DNA of 64,000 nt from the NCBI RefSeq assembly GCF_963259705.1, contig NC_081850.1, positions 38,153,167 to 38,217,166 on the forward strand. The letters run 5' to 3'. This document shows positions 36,954 through 47,609 of this stretch, in pieces; position 1 is the first letter of the stretch, and the number at the start of each line of letters is the position of its first letter. The notes under the pieces were generated by a model that was not told the DNA's origin, did not search any database, and was given only the letters and a program-made list of their open reading frames with translations. The DNA comes from Myotis daubentonii. Lineage: Eukaryota; Chordata; Mammalia; Chiroptera; Vespertilionidae. The position numbers were made by a program, and so were the translations under genes.

Positions 36954-39569
36954 TGTTCCTACTACTTTCATTCCTTTTGCCCTAATTGTTCTACTTTCTT
37001 GAAGATTTCCTCTATTTTGTCTTCTAACCTTCCTACTGAAGGATTTCTTAAATGTTAATTTTAAATTTCTGCTGTCATATATTTTAATTAAATTTTTATT
37101 TTATTTTAAAAAAAGGCATTCTAATTTAGTGGCTCCCTTATCTTCTCTTTCCTTTCTGAGGATATGGATGTGTTTTATAGTTTTCTTCTGCTCTGAGCAC
37201 TGCCTTTATTTCTCCAAGTTCCTTTCCTCATTTGCTTTTCTGTATCTTTGTCTTTCATGTTAGAGATGTTCTTTGAATGCCTGGTGATCCTTGGATGTCG
37301 ATGTCTATTTCACTGTGTGTCAAAAAAAGCTCATGCATGGCAGAAACCTTTACTGTGGGGTGATCTGGTAGGGACCCAGGTGCTATGTTTGGGAGCCCCC
37401 AAACATGAGTGTCTGTAGGTATCTTCTCCTGGGTCTGTTTCCTCAGAGAGGAATATTCTGGTCTCCTGCTGGGGTGTGGGGCCGGGTGGGTTCTAAGCCT
37501 GATGGCTAAGAACTCTGAGGCAGCCTGAGTCTCGCAGCTCAGTGGCCCTGTGTCTGTCAGGCACTTCGTCCCATTTCCAGCTTCGGCTAGTGTCCCCACT
37601 TCCAGAGCTTCTCCGACTCACCCTCTCCTCACAGTCCCTCCCGCCTTCTGTGGGCAGGGGGAGGAGAGGTGACCTGCCCACACGAGCTGGACAACGGATC
37701 TAACCTCTCCTAATGACAGACTTTCAAACACTGCTGTTTTCCCAGCCATCCTCCTGCCATCTGGCTGGTGTCCCGAATTCCCAAGCCTTTCTTAGGGTCC
37801 ATAGCACAAATCCTTACGGCCACTCAGCAGAGGAAACAGAAACCTATCAGTTATTTGTCAGGATGGATCAGGCTCTGCTATGGTAACAAACCACCAAACC
37901 CCCACGTTGATTCCTCTCTCACACTGCACCTCCACGGGGTCAGCAGGGAGCCTGGCTCATCAGGGTCACTCGGGACCCAGGCTGATGGAGGCTCTGAGTC
38001 TTGTGACCTGAGGCTTCAGGGGGAGAACGCTGCTCACTGCTCCTATTTCAAGGGCCAGGCCTAACGTCTAGGGAACGAGGAAGGACGGTACAGTCCTCCC
38101 TGTGCTCAGCAGAAGAGGACAACTGGAAATATTGGGGAGCACCAGTGTCCCCAGATTTTGTTGTTCTCACTTGCTGCTGTTTCCTCTGTCTCGTGGTGCT
38201 TGTGGTTTTACATGTTTTTATTATTTTACTATCATTTTAGTGTAGCTTTAAGAGGGAGAGGAGTTGAACACCATTTCAAGCTGCAGAACACACCAAAGTA
38301 GCCAACACCATCCAATTAATACTGTGTGCTGCTACCCTCCATCTCTCTGATCCTACCAGGACTCTGTTCTGCACTTTGTTGCCTAAAAAGAGGTTGCTAG
38401 GCGGTGGAACTTTTCAGAACTGGGCATTCATTAGCGATATTTTTCAAGAAGGGGTTGGGAGGCAGTTTTCAAACACATATCTGAAAAAGAGACAGTCTTT
38501 ACTAGAAGCAAAGAATTAATAAGTATTTTTTAAATTTTCAGAAAACAATTATTTTCCCTCCATGCTGAGCATCTCCTATGTGTTCAATAAGTTCTCGCTA
38601 ATGAGCAATCCTATCTTTGCATCTGTACAGGTCATCAGCAAGCAAATGCCAGCTTGCGCCAAGTGAAGAGGAAAATGCTCAAGTTCCGAGGGAATTGAAA
38701 GTCATGTTAAAAGCAGACTGAGCTATCAGCAGTTATCTCTGGCAAGTGGTAATACAGGCGGTTTTCATGTGCTTCACTATAGCTTCTGGTCATGCCAATT
38801 TGAGAATGCACTGCTTTTGGAATAAGAATTCCCCAGGTCTGCTGACCATAACCACAGCAGGGCAGCCCTTTTTGTTAAAAACCGTACCTGTGCTAATAAA
38901 AGTTACTAGTTAAGTCGCAAACCCATCGCTATTATATGGAGAAACTGTCCAGAGAATACTTTTCTTTAAATTTAAGTAAATTATTCTTAATCTTTTATAT
39001 GCTTAAGAATCGCAGGGAGAATTTACAAAACAATATAACACAAAGTCAGAAAACAAACAAACAAAAACCCCAAATCCCAGCTCACTGGGCTCCACTTAGG
39101 ACTGGTTTGGAAGGGAAAGGCAGTAGTAACTTGTATTTTTAACAAGTACCTCATGGACAGACTTCAGACCACACTGCTTTTAATAGTGCTTCCCATTTTC
39201 TACTGGAATGAGTATGCAGTAAATATTTTTTGATGCTGAGGTGTAAATCAACAGAATGTGTATATTTATATACTTCCCCCCCACCCCCATCCCCCAATAA
39301 TACCATCAAAGAAGTAGCAAATAAAGGTCTTTCCCATAAAAACACATGACAGATGAAGTACAATACACAAATTTAAATGGCTTACAACTGACTGGTGGGA
39401 TATTTTAAGGCACAGGTTTTGGGGTTTGCTTGCTATTAACTATTCATAAGCCTTACTTACCTATTTCTTAGCACCAAGCCTAATTTCTGACAGTGTGGGT
39501 TTCTAAAGCATCACCTGATAGTCTATAATTAATTCTACCTTTGGAATGAAGGAGAGGATTAAGTGGGTA

Positions 39570-39697
39570 TCTATAATAATAAAAGTATGATATGCTAATT
39601 AGACCAGATGAAGGATGACCTTCCAGGTGACCTTCCGGATGAAGCTATGGTGTTGGGGGCCGAGGCCTTGCACGATTTTTGTGCCTCGAGCCTCTAG
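39570..39697 (+). mobile_element. Short Helitron (128 bp)
   Basis: It starts TCTATAATAATAAAAG and ends with a hairpin (GAGGCCTTGCAC/GTGCCTCGAG) and a CCTCTAG tail. The host A is at 39569 and T at 39698. The interior, 'gctaattagaccagatgaag', represents a second Helitron subfamily shared with the copy at 47459. Confidence 0.88.
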
Positions 39698-40857
39698 TCT
39701 TAGTATAAATGAACAGAAGGAAGACGCCCCCGGCCCCAGCCCTGCCCTAGTGCAGGCTGTGCTGGGGTTCATCATGAGGCTGCATGGACAACATGGTTTT
39801 GCTGGTCATTTTCAGGAGCTGGTACATGTGGGAAAGCTGAAGGAGGCGGCCAGCATCTGGATGTAACGCTCCTGCAGCTCTTCCCAAGTTTCTAAAAATG
39901 TAGAACCCAGCTTCTTGCCAGCTCCCCACCTTTGAAAACCTGCTCCGTTTCCACTTCATTTGCAAAATGCTTGCTGCAGTCCCTCCCTCCTAGCCAAGAG
40001 GAACCTGGAAATGCTGGAGGTCAAGGGGTAGTCTACAGGTGAGCACACCTGTTTTGAACCTTTTGGATGTGAAGTCTGGAAAACAGGAGAGATACAGGAC
40101 ATCATGGAACTAACTGACCCAATGCTGCCCCCTTGCTGTGGGGGAGCACGAAGATCTTTTCCTACAGGTTTCCAGCCTTTAATCCTTAAAGGTGCAGGAG
40201 ATTTAATCAGCCAACAACAAATGTTGACTGTTACTAAAAGAGGTGGCGAGCCATACCTCTCTGACCTGCACAGCCCTTTCTGTATAAGTAAAATGAACAG
40301 CTTCCAATAATGGTTTCTCACTCCAAAAGGTATACTGACAAATAGCCTAGTGCACTCATAAAGTAACGAATTAAATGAAATTGAATTTAACCTCCTGACC
40401 CTTCCTTTACTCCAAGCTCCCATTTTAAATGAAATTGCTTAAAACATTTTCAGGAGAATAGAAAGTGAGAGCCAGAGCAGAAAGAGGATCTTTATAGCGA
40501 GGTAGTGGGGCAAAGGTTAGTCTTCTTGGTGTATTTTGAATAGACTGTGACACCCAAGCTTGTCATGTTATCAAATTTCTTAGGTATTTCAAAAATGAAA
40601 AGTAAAATGTCAACATGGACAGCAATAGCTTTTGGTAGCTCTTCACAAAGAAGCATGATTCAGTTTAAAACCAAAAACATGTCTTTTGTGACGTGAGAAG
40701 GACATCCTGGTACCTTAAATTAAGCACCTGCTGAAAGCCACAGTGAGGAACAGGTGGGTGAAAAACTGCAGAAACTCTGGCAGGATAAGGGCTCCACAAT
40801 CTTTCCTCTGAGGAGGCCACACTATCTGTCCCAAACCTGTCAGAGGTTGTTTTACAT

Positions 40858-40921
40858 CAGTAGTTCCCAAATTGTGGTTCTGGGACCAGCAGATCAGCAT
40901 CACCTGGGAACTCGTTAGTGA
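40858..40921 (-). mobile_element. MER5A fragment, left part
   Basis: The complement of the MER5A 3' terminus: cagtagttcccaaat, then 'gggaccagcagatcagcatc' and 'acctgggaactcgttag'. The match stops where an LTR-like insertion begins and resumes at about 41489. Confidence 0.75.
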
Positions 40922-41488
40922 CAATGTCGAACTTCACCTGAGCCCCGTGAACGGCAAAAGTTAAGGGTCCCCCACCAAAGTGTTTCGGAGACAGCTTACT
41001 ACAAAGAACCCCCCATATGACTTAGATAAGACTCCCTGCTTACTGGTACCTATGACAAAGCCAGACACAGATTTCCAAGTTCCCATTCGTTACCTGACAA
41101 GCGATCAGCTGAACTTTGGATTCATCAGAGCAAAATGCTTGTAAACCAATCTTTGGTTAAGCTCCTCTCCTTTCTCCAGGTCCTTGAACGCTGGCTAGTC
41201 AACAATCCCTCCTCAACAACCTCTCAGGACAATAGGCCAGTCTCAGGTTAAAACATTTTCTCAGCTGCCATGCTTTCTGCCCACTTCCTCACACCCATCC
41301 TTTCCCGCCTTGTTTACTCTTCCCTGTAAAAGAAAGCCCTTTCTGCCAAACCCTAGGGACTCCTGCAGATCTCAGAGTCAGAGACTACCCTACTGCGAGT
41401 CCTCCCTCCCAGGTCCCCCATTACAATAGCACCTTTCTCCCCTTTGCAATAGTCCTTTCCAATAAAGGCTTTCCTCATTCAAGCAGGA
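40922..41488 (+). mobile_element. Probable solo LTR inserted in MER5A
   Basis: About 567 bases interrupt the MER5A match. The insert has LTR layout: a pyrimidine-rich U3, a TATA-like 'ccctgtaaaagaaagccc', a CT-rich segment and a polyadenylation signal in 'ccaataaaggctttcctc' near the end. It resembles class I endogenous retrovirus LTRs. I cannot set the exact TG...CA ends or the short target-site duplication. No internal viral genes are next to it. Confidence 0.55.
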
Positions 41489-41618
41489 CTACAAATTCTC
41501 AGGCCCCACCCCAAACCTTTTAAATGGGAAAGAAAGGCGGGAGGGCGTGGGTGGGGGCGGGGTGCACCTGGAAATCCATTTTGAAACAAGTGTTCTAGGA
41601 GCAGCCTGAGAACCACTG
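41489..41618 (-). mobile_element. MER5A fragment, right part
   Basis: It continues the MER5A match from 40858-40921: 'caaattctcaggccccaccc', then CACCTGGAAATCCATTTTG and 'gcagcctgagaaccactg'. A G-rich diverged stretch lies in the middle. Confidence 0.7.
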
Positions 41619-41640
41619 ATTCACAGCAATCCCTCTAAGA

Positions 41641-41818
41641 CAGTGGTTCTCAACCTTGGCTGCACATTAGAATCACCTGGGAATCTTTTTAAAATCCTGA
41701 TTTCTGGGCCTCATCCTCGGATGAGGGTAGCTGGGCCTCGGAGGATGAGGCCCAGAAATCAGGATTTTAAAAAGATTCCCAGGTGATTCTAATGTGCAGC
41801 CAAGGTTGAGAACCACTG
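41641..41818. mobile_element. Palindromic (foldback) hAT MITE, 178 bp
   Basis: The left arm starts 'cagtggttctcaaccttggc' and runs to 'gatttctgggcctcatcctc'. The right arm is its nearly perfect reverse complement, ending 'ccaaggttgagaaccactg'. Arms are about 78 bases with a short centre. The flanks ctctaaga (41633-41640) and ctctatgg (41819-41826) match at six of eight positions, an eroded hAT target-site duplication. It lies 200 bases from the donor end of APBA1 exon 2. Confidence 0.88.
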
Positions 41819-42017
41819 CTCTATGGTCTGATAAGCTCATTTAACACTTTAACTCCCAACCACCTGTGTTTCACTCGCGCTTACGTGCAAGCTATTTTTG
41901 AGGCTTAGGAGTGGACACATGGTTAGCATTCCCACAGACCATCTATCTCCTGGTCACTTCCCAATGACAAACAAGGCCACACCGCACTCGTCTCCTCTCC
42001 TGGCCGCGCGTACTTAC

Positions 42018-43280
42018 GTCTCCATCCCCGGGCCTCTGGTCATCGCAATCTCTGGTGGGGCTGATGTCCTGGCGCATGACCCAGATGGGCTCTTTGGGCT
42101 CGTCGGGGGTGTAAGGCGAACGGATGGTCCTGGTTTTCACCTCCTCGATGGCCTCCTTAATATCCTTGATGGCCAGCGAGATGGCATCCCTCTTCTCCTT
42201 GCTGTACCGCTGCACCGCCTCGCCCACCACGGTGCCTGCCGCCCGCTGCTGCCCAGCCGGGGCTGGCGGCCCGGGGCTGTCGGGGTGGCCCCCGCCCGGG
42301 GTGGGGGCGCGCTCCAGGTCCTGCTCCGACTCCGGCATGTCCTCGGCCGCCTTGTCGAGGCTCTGCGAGCTCATGCTCTGCTTGACCTCGGCCACGATCT
42401 GGTCGATGTCCTCCTCCTGCTCGTAGCTGTCCATCCGCGGGTAGGGAGCGAACTCGGCCTCCTTTTCGGGGCTGTCGGACTCGCCGTCCGAGCGCTCGTC
42501 GTAGTGGTGCAGCCGCGCGCCCAGGGCCTCCTGGCGGTACGCGGCCTCCTCGTCGCGCTCCTGCTCGTACAGCCGCAGCCCCTCGCGCGCGTCCAGCTCG
42601 GGCGCGTCCCCGATCTCCTCGTACACGTGCTCCTGGAGGCCGCCGTAGTCCGCGTAGGGCTCGGCGTAGGGCTCGTCCTCGCCGCGGTGGAACAGCCGGT
42701 GCGTGTACACGTAGCCCGAGTAGGCCGCGGTCATGGCCTCCTCCTGCTCCAGCGAGTGGAAGTGCAGGTGGTTGGGCAGCGCGAGGCGGTGCGTGGCCTC
42801 GGCGTGCTCGGCCTCCGCCTGCTCCGTGTACTCCTCGGCCTCGGGCCGGTACTGCACGGCGTACGCGCTCTCGTCCTCGGGGTCCTGCGTGCGCTCCGGG
42901 TCGTCGCCGTCGCGCGCCGCTGCGATCACGTCGCCCTCGGCCGTGTCCGTGTGGTTGTGGAAGCCGCTCTCCGTGCTGGCCGAGCGCGCCAGGCACTCCC
43001 CGCGCTCCTCTTCCTCCGGCGGCGCGGGCTGGGCGCGGGGATCCTCGACGGCGAGCGCGCGCGGGGGCCGGCCCGCATGGTGCTGCTGCCGCTGCTGCTG
43101 CTCCTCCTCCACCTCGGGGCGCTCCAGGTCGGCCTCCACCGACTCGTTCACCTCCCCGCCTGCCGCCTCGTCGGTCACCTCCACCTCCGCGGCCCCCTCC
43201 AAGGGGTTCATGGTGGGCGTCGGGGACGGCTGCGAGAGAGGCTGGGCCGGCTCACTGCGCGCTCATTTTGCTTCGCCCGC
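42018..43280 (-). CDS. APBA1: APBA1 exon 2: 5' UTR tail plus first coding exon (residues 1-398)
   Basis: First coding exon of amyloid beta precursor protein-binding family A member 1 (Mint1/X11-alpha), a neuronal adaptor that links Munc18-1, CASK and APP in synaptic vesicle exocytosis and trafficking. The start codon is at 43211-43209 with A at -3; coding runs to 42018. The protein matches the known family N-terminus almost throughout: an acidic start (MNPLEGAAEVEV), a Glu/Gln-rich stretch near residues 33-45, the Munc18-interacting region around 225-310 (EFAPYPRMDSYEQEEDIDQI at 253-272) and the CASK-binding segment with IWVMR at 376-380. The 3' end is a consensus GTAAGT donor at 42017-42012, exactly at a codon boundary (398 codons, phase 0). 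The 5' end is a CAG acceptor at 43283-43281 behind a pyrimidine-rich tract, leaving 69 bases of leader. The exon is very GC- and CpG-rich compared with its flanks. Coding numbering follows the human gene from memory. Confidence 0.97.
43252..43266 (-). promoter_or_regulatory. Upstream ORF in the APBA1 leader (ATG + 3 codons + stop)
   Basis: The leader part of exon 2 carries an ATG at 43266-43264, followed by AGC GCG CAG and a TGA stop at 43254-43252, encoding Met-Ser-Ala-Gln. Its ATG has A at -3 and A at +4. Forty bases separate its stop from the main start at 43211. Short uORFs of this kind commonly lower translation or make it sensitive to reinitiation. The ORF is seen directly; its effect is inference. 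It lies in the mature mRNA only if the acceptor at 43281-43283 is the one used. Confidence 0.6.
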
Positions 43281-43653
43281 CTGGAGAGACAAGAGGGAGA
43301 GGAGGGGGCGTTAAGTGGTTCAGGCCGTTGCCCTGAGCGCAGCACCAAGATGGCCAGAAAAGCAGCTGCTATCGATCCCTTCTGAATCTGGGCCAATTTA
43401 AAAAATGATTGCGAGTGCAAGCTCAGTCTGACAGCACCTAGTTCATTTTCTTGGTTTCCCGCAATTTCTAATTACACCTGTACTTGTTTAATTGCTTACT
43501 GGCTTTCTCCCTCCCCCACCGCTGCGACGGGAGGGCCTCCTGCGCCTTTTGTTCTCCAGGGTGCTTACTATTCAGGTTCCATTTCTGATGCAGGTGAATA
43601 AGGAGTGCTACTAAATGGAATGGGCTGATTGACACATTTTCTCTCTGCTAGGG

Positions 43654-43875
43654 CAGTGGTTCTCAACCTTGGCTGCACATTAGAATCACCTGGGAATCTT
43701 TTTACAATCCTGATTTCTGGGCCTCATCCTCCGGAAATTCTGTTTCTTTGTTATGGGGTGGGGCCACAACATTAGTAACAAAGAAACAGAATTTCCGGAG
43801 GATGAGGCCCAGAAATCAGGATTTTAAAAAGATTCCCAGGTGATTCTCATGTGCAGCCAAGGTTGAGAACCACTG
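43654..43875. mobile_element. Palindromic (foldback) hAT MITE, 222 bp
   Basis: This is the same family as 41641-41818 with longer arms (about 105 bases), extending through 'ggaaattctgtttctttgtt' on both strands. The asymmetric centre is 'atggggtggggccacaacat'. A perfect 8-bp target-site duplication, tgctaggg, lies at 43646-43653 and 43876-43883. It lies 374 bases upstream of the APBA1 exon 2 acceptor. Confidence 0.93.
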
Positions 43876-44171
43876 TGCTAGGGACTAATTCTCTATAAAC
43901 TAGGATCCTAAATAACCTTAGAAACGGTTCTTTAAATAAATTTCAAAGGAAAAAAAATCTCAAAATGTTTTGAAGCCATTGCTATCAGCACAAATAGGCA
44001 GCCCATTCTGAGGGAGGCGTCTGCCACCAGCGGGTTCTCCTCCTGCTATTCCCGGCGGTTACTCCCACCAGTGGCTTCATTCTCTGGTCCTCCATCCACT
44101 AGGAGACTGGACTCATTTCCTACGGCAGAATGTTAATGGCTATTACGCAGGGAAAAGAGGCTCCCTGGTCA

Positions 44172-44264
44172 AATAAGTTTGGGAAATGCTGACTTAGAGT
44201 TGCCGTTTCGTTGTGAATATTCATGGCGATGGAGACACAGGATTCAGCATTTCCCAAACTTATT
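44172..44264. repeat. Inverted repeat, 21-bp perfect arms
   Basis: The arm 44172-44192 (reading aataagtttgggaaatgctg plus A) is the exact reverse complement of 44244-44264. The spacer is 51 bases. Similarity continues outward for about 15 bases with mismatches. This looks like the terminal inverted repeats of a small old DNA transposon, but I cannot name the family. Confidence 0.75.
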
Positions 44265-45442
44265 CGACTAGGAAACATTTTCTACCCCTAGAGGCCAGAG
44301 TTCTGACGAATACACTTAAAGAGACACTGACTAGCTCACTTCCCCCATACACTGGATCTAAAATTCCATGAATTACTATTATAGCCCGAACTGGATAACA
44401 AGGCCAACCTCTTTACCCATTTCCACCAGAGAACAGGGACTAGGGACTAGGTATAAGAGCGCGTTCCGAAAGCAAGTCTGAGTCTCCATTCACACTTTGA
44501 TGGATGGCTAATGTTCTGAACAGAAGAGGCAAGTATTAGTGCTGGGGGCCCCCTGGTTAAGTGGCCTCCAGTGAGTGGGTCATGGGAAATACAAAACAAA
44601 TATTCAGTACAACACATGGGCAAGAACACTCTAGCCATGCTTCCTTTATAAGGACTCTCTGAAAAAGACAACCGATTAAAAACTCTATTATGTACAAACT
44701 AAGTCTGATAGACACACAACAAGGGTCCACAGAGGGATACTAAGCAGACCAAACACTCCTCCTGGGGACTGTTCCTCTGCGGTGTGTCAGCTCTGTGGTC
44801 AGAGTTAGAAATAGAGTAACAACCATCCGAAGCACCCGGATGACCAACAGTTCATGATAATCACTTGTAGAACTGACCAAGTCACTGTCTTCAGTGAAAA
44901 TAGATTTTTCTATTTTACATGCATGAGAAAGAAATTTTAATTTAGTCTACATTATAATTTTATTCAACCAATGAATGGTGCCCTGTCATAGCACGTGTAT
45001 TAATTCAAAGGAAACGAAATTTCTACGCAAGTGCATACACTACATCATAGCACGGAAAGTTGCAAGAAACCCGTCCTTTGGGGGAAAATACTGTTATAAC
45101 AACGCAGGCTGGTAATGTGGAGCTTTATATTCACTGAGTACATTTTCCTTATATCCCCTCCCAAGCCTCAAGGGAGTATTTATGCATGGAGTGCTTATAT
45201 TTCACTTATTGCCATGGTTTCAAGAATAAAGTTTTGGCTGTGGTATTGCCAACATGTTAATTAATATCAAGTATTTATTTGAGGAACTTCCCTAGGACAA
45301 ACGCTTAAAGACGGAGCTGACACTGGTGATCATGTCCATAGGTAGCACACAAGAGAACTGTTCCCCATATCCTGGCAATTTTTGGGATGGTATTTATAAA
45401 AAAATATTAAAGCTGATTTTAAAGAATCCCAAAATATCTGGA

Positions 45443-45444
<2 letters not shown>

Positions 45445-45486
<42 letters not shown>
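45445..45486. repeat. (AT)n microsatellite
   Basis: About 42 bases of uninterrupted AT dinucleotide. Confidence 0.97.
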
Positions 45487-45488
<2 letters not shown>

Positions 45489-46149
45489 TTTTTGAAAAGG
45501 AATTTGGCAAGATGAGTTAAAATCTCCAACATATCTTTGCTCCACTAATTCTACTTATAGAAATCTCAGAACAAAACAAACAAAAAACCCAACCCTCAGA
45601 TGTGGACAAAGAAATTTCTCACAGTATTTGCTTTAAAAGCAAAAATTATAAACACGAAATATTAAGCGCTAACATTTATTAAGTACCAATAGTACAATGC
45701 TTGCATGTGAATATTATATTGCCATGTAGGGAGAGGTGAGTTTTCTTGTTGAGTAGCATCTCCCCCTTCCCCCTGAGTTCCCACAGCACTCAAAATCAAC
45801 CTGCCACCGGCTCCCAAACCTTGGGTTAGGTGATTGCCTGGCCCACATCCTGTATTTCCTGTGTGGGTGAATGGCACTCCCAGCCCACAATTACCCAAGC
45901 CCCATGTCCAGGAATCATTACCTACTTGTCTCTTTGCCTTACCTCCTTCCCCAAACTGATGACTGAGTCCATTGTCTTAATAACTCTTGTACCATCCTCA
46001 CTGTTGCCCAGTCTTGGTCTGTCTTGCCCACACAATTGTTTCCTTGACTAATTTCTCAGCCCCCTGCAGTCCATGCTCCCCACTGCCAGCCTGCTGATCT
46101 TTCTAAAATACAAACCTCAATCCTATAAACCTATTTCTCAAACTCTTCA

Positions 46150-46590
46150 GTGACTCCACTCTAGTGCAAATGCTTAGCCAACTATATACCAGGCACTACT
46201 AGGCATTTTCTACATACTGAGGCATTGAATCCTCACACAAGCCTACAGAGTACTCTTATATTCTCTTTATAGAAAGTATTATCAGCTCGCCGAAACCGGT
46301 TTGGCTCAGTGGCTAGAGCGTCGGCCTGCGGACTAAAAGGTCCCAGGTTCGATTCCGGTCAAGGGCATGTAGGGGATGTGCAGGAGGCGGCTGATCGATG
46401 TTTCTCTCTCATCGATGTTTCTGACTCTCTATCTCTCTCCCCTCCTCTCTGTAAAAAATCAATAAAATATATTTTTTAAAAAAAGAAGAAAGTATTATCA
46501 GCTCATTTAAAAATGAGGATATGGGGGCACTGCAGGGTTAGGTGATTGCCTGGGTCACACACCTGGGAAGGGATAGAACTGGTGAATTTT
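46150..46590 (-). repeat. MIR SINE, antisense, split by a Ves SINE
   Basis: The left part has 'ataccaggcactactaggca' and 'ttgaatcctcacacaagcct'. The right part, after the SINE, resumes with AAAATGAGGATATGGGGGCA and a 'gggtcacacacctgggaag' block. The split shows the MIR is older. Confidence 0.7.
46289..46486 (+). mobile_element. Ves SINE with 18-bp target-site duplication
   Basis: The head is 'gccgaaaccggtttggctca' with B box GGTTCGATTCC, followed by 'gtttctctctcatcgatgtt' and an AATCAATAAAATAT tail. The target-site duplication agaaagtattatcagctc is perfect at 46271-46288 and 46487-46504. The exact duplication points to a young copy. Confidence 0.96.
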
Positions 46591-47458
46591 CCGTCTGACC
46601 CGCTCTCTAGCTCTAGGCTCCTGGCAAACAAAGCCCTCAGGCCATGTTGCTCCTCAGGCCTCACCTCCACCCTTCACCTGCACCCTGTATTCTAATTCCC
46701 AGAGTCCTGACACTGGCCCTCACACCTTTCCTATCCTCAGCTGTTTTTTACCTACAACTTTTCTTTGGTGAATCTTTCTTCTCTTTCCCAGAGCAAATTC
46801 ATACTTGATGCGTTTCTATTATGTGCTGGCCTCCAGGCAATGTTCCAGGCACTGGGGCAGAGCAGGGACCAAGCCAGACAGGCCTCTCTGCTCTCAGGAA
46901 CCCACCATCATAGTGCATGGGGCAGGGATGGTGAACGGAAAGGAGAGGAAAATAGACAACAATTATGTTAATAAATGAACAAGATAACTTCAGTGAAAAG
47001 GTTTGGGAAGAAAATAAAACAGGGTAGTAGAGGAGGTTATGTAGATTGTGGCCAAAGGAGGTGGAGCAGAGGCCTGAATGCTAAAGAAAGAGGCAGCCAA
47101 GCAGAAAGATCTGAGGGCAAGCCTTGAGGAGAGAAAGGACTTGGTCTGTTCAAGGACAGAAATCATGTTTGGAGTGAGCAAGAGGTGGTGTGGTGGGTGA
47201 TGAGGACAGAGAGGGGAAGGGGCTGGGTGGGACAGAGCCTGGTACATCAGGGTAGAGAATTTGGATTTTATTTCAAGTGCAGTGGCATGCTGCATGGGGC
47301 TTATAAGCAGGGAGGTGATAAGGCCTGATTCACCCCTCCCTTTTCCCCATGGTACTTGTCTATCATATATGTCATTATTATAGTACCTGTCATTCTGAGT
47401 AACAATTCTTTATAAACATGAAGTACTTGGGAAAAGAGGACCCGTCATTTATCTTTGA

Positions 47459-47609
47459 CTAGAGGCCCGATGCATGAAAATTCGTGCAAGAGTAGGCCTT
47501 CCTTCCCCCGGCTGCCGGCACCGGCTTCCCTCCGGCCCCGGCTTTGTCCCGAAGGACGTCTGGAATGACATCCGGTCTAATTGGTATATTACCCTTTTAT
47601 TATTATAGA
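47459..47609 (-). mobile_element. Short Helitron (151 bp)
   Basis: On the minus strand it starts TCTATAATAATAAAAGGG at 47609 and ends GGGCCTCTAG at 47459. The flanking bases are A (47610) and T (47458) in element orientation. The 3' end has a GCACGAATTTTCATGC hairpin. It belongs to the subfamily of the copy at 39570 (shared 'ccggtctaattggtatatta'-type end). Confidence 0.9.

Larger units (their letters stand above)
16974..42017 (-). other. APBA1: APBA1 intron 2 (25,044 bp)
   Basis: The boundaries are set by the GTAAGT donor of exon 2 and the CAG acceptor of exon 3. The intron holds L1, L2, MaLR LTR, MER5, Ves SINE, Helitron and hAT insertions, listed separately. The stretches 18500-20080, 20370-23420, 25250-29550, 30900-34860, 35260-36270, 36960-39560 and 39700-40850 contain no gene I recognise; their open frames are short, overlap on both strands and lack splice or protein-family support. 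A short MIR-like piece may lie near 32238-32330. Confidence 0.85.

Noticed and set aside
42157..42996. 279-codon Arg/Gly/Ala-rich frame on the minus strand and similar frames on the plus strand
   Set aside because: These are other frames of APBA1 exon 2; the 398-residue frame matches the known protein throughout.
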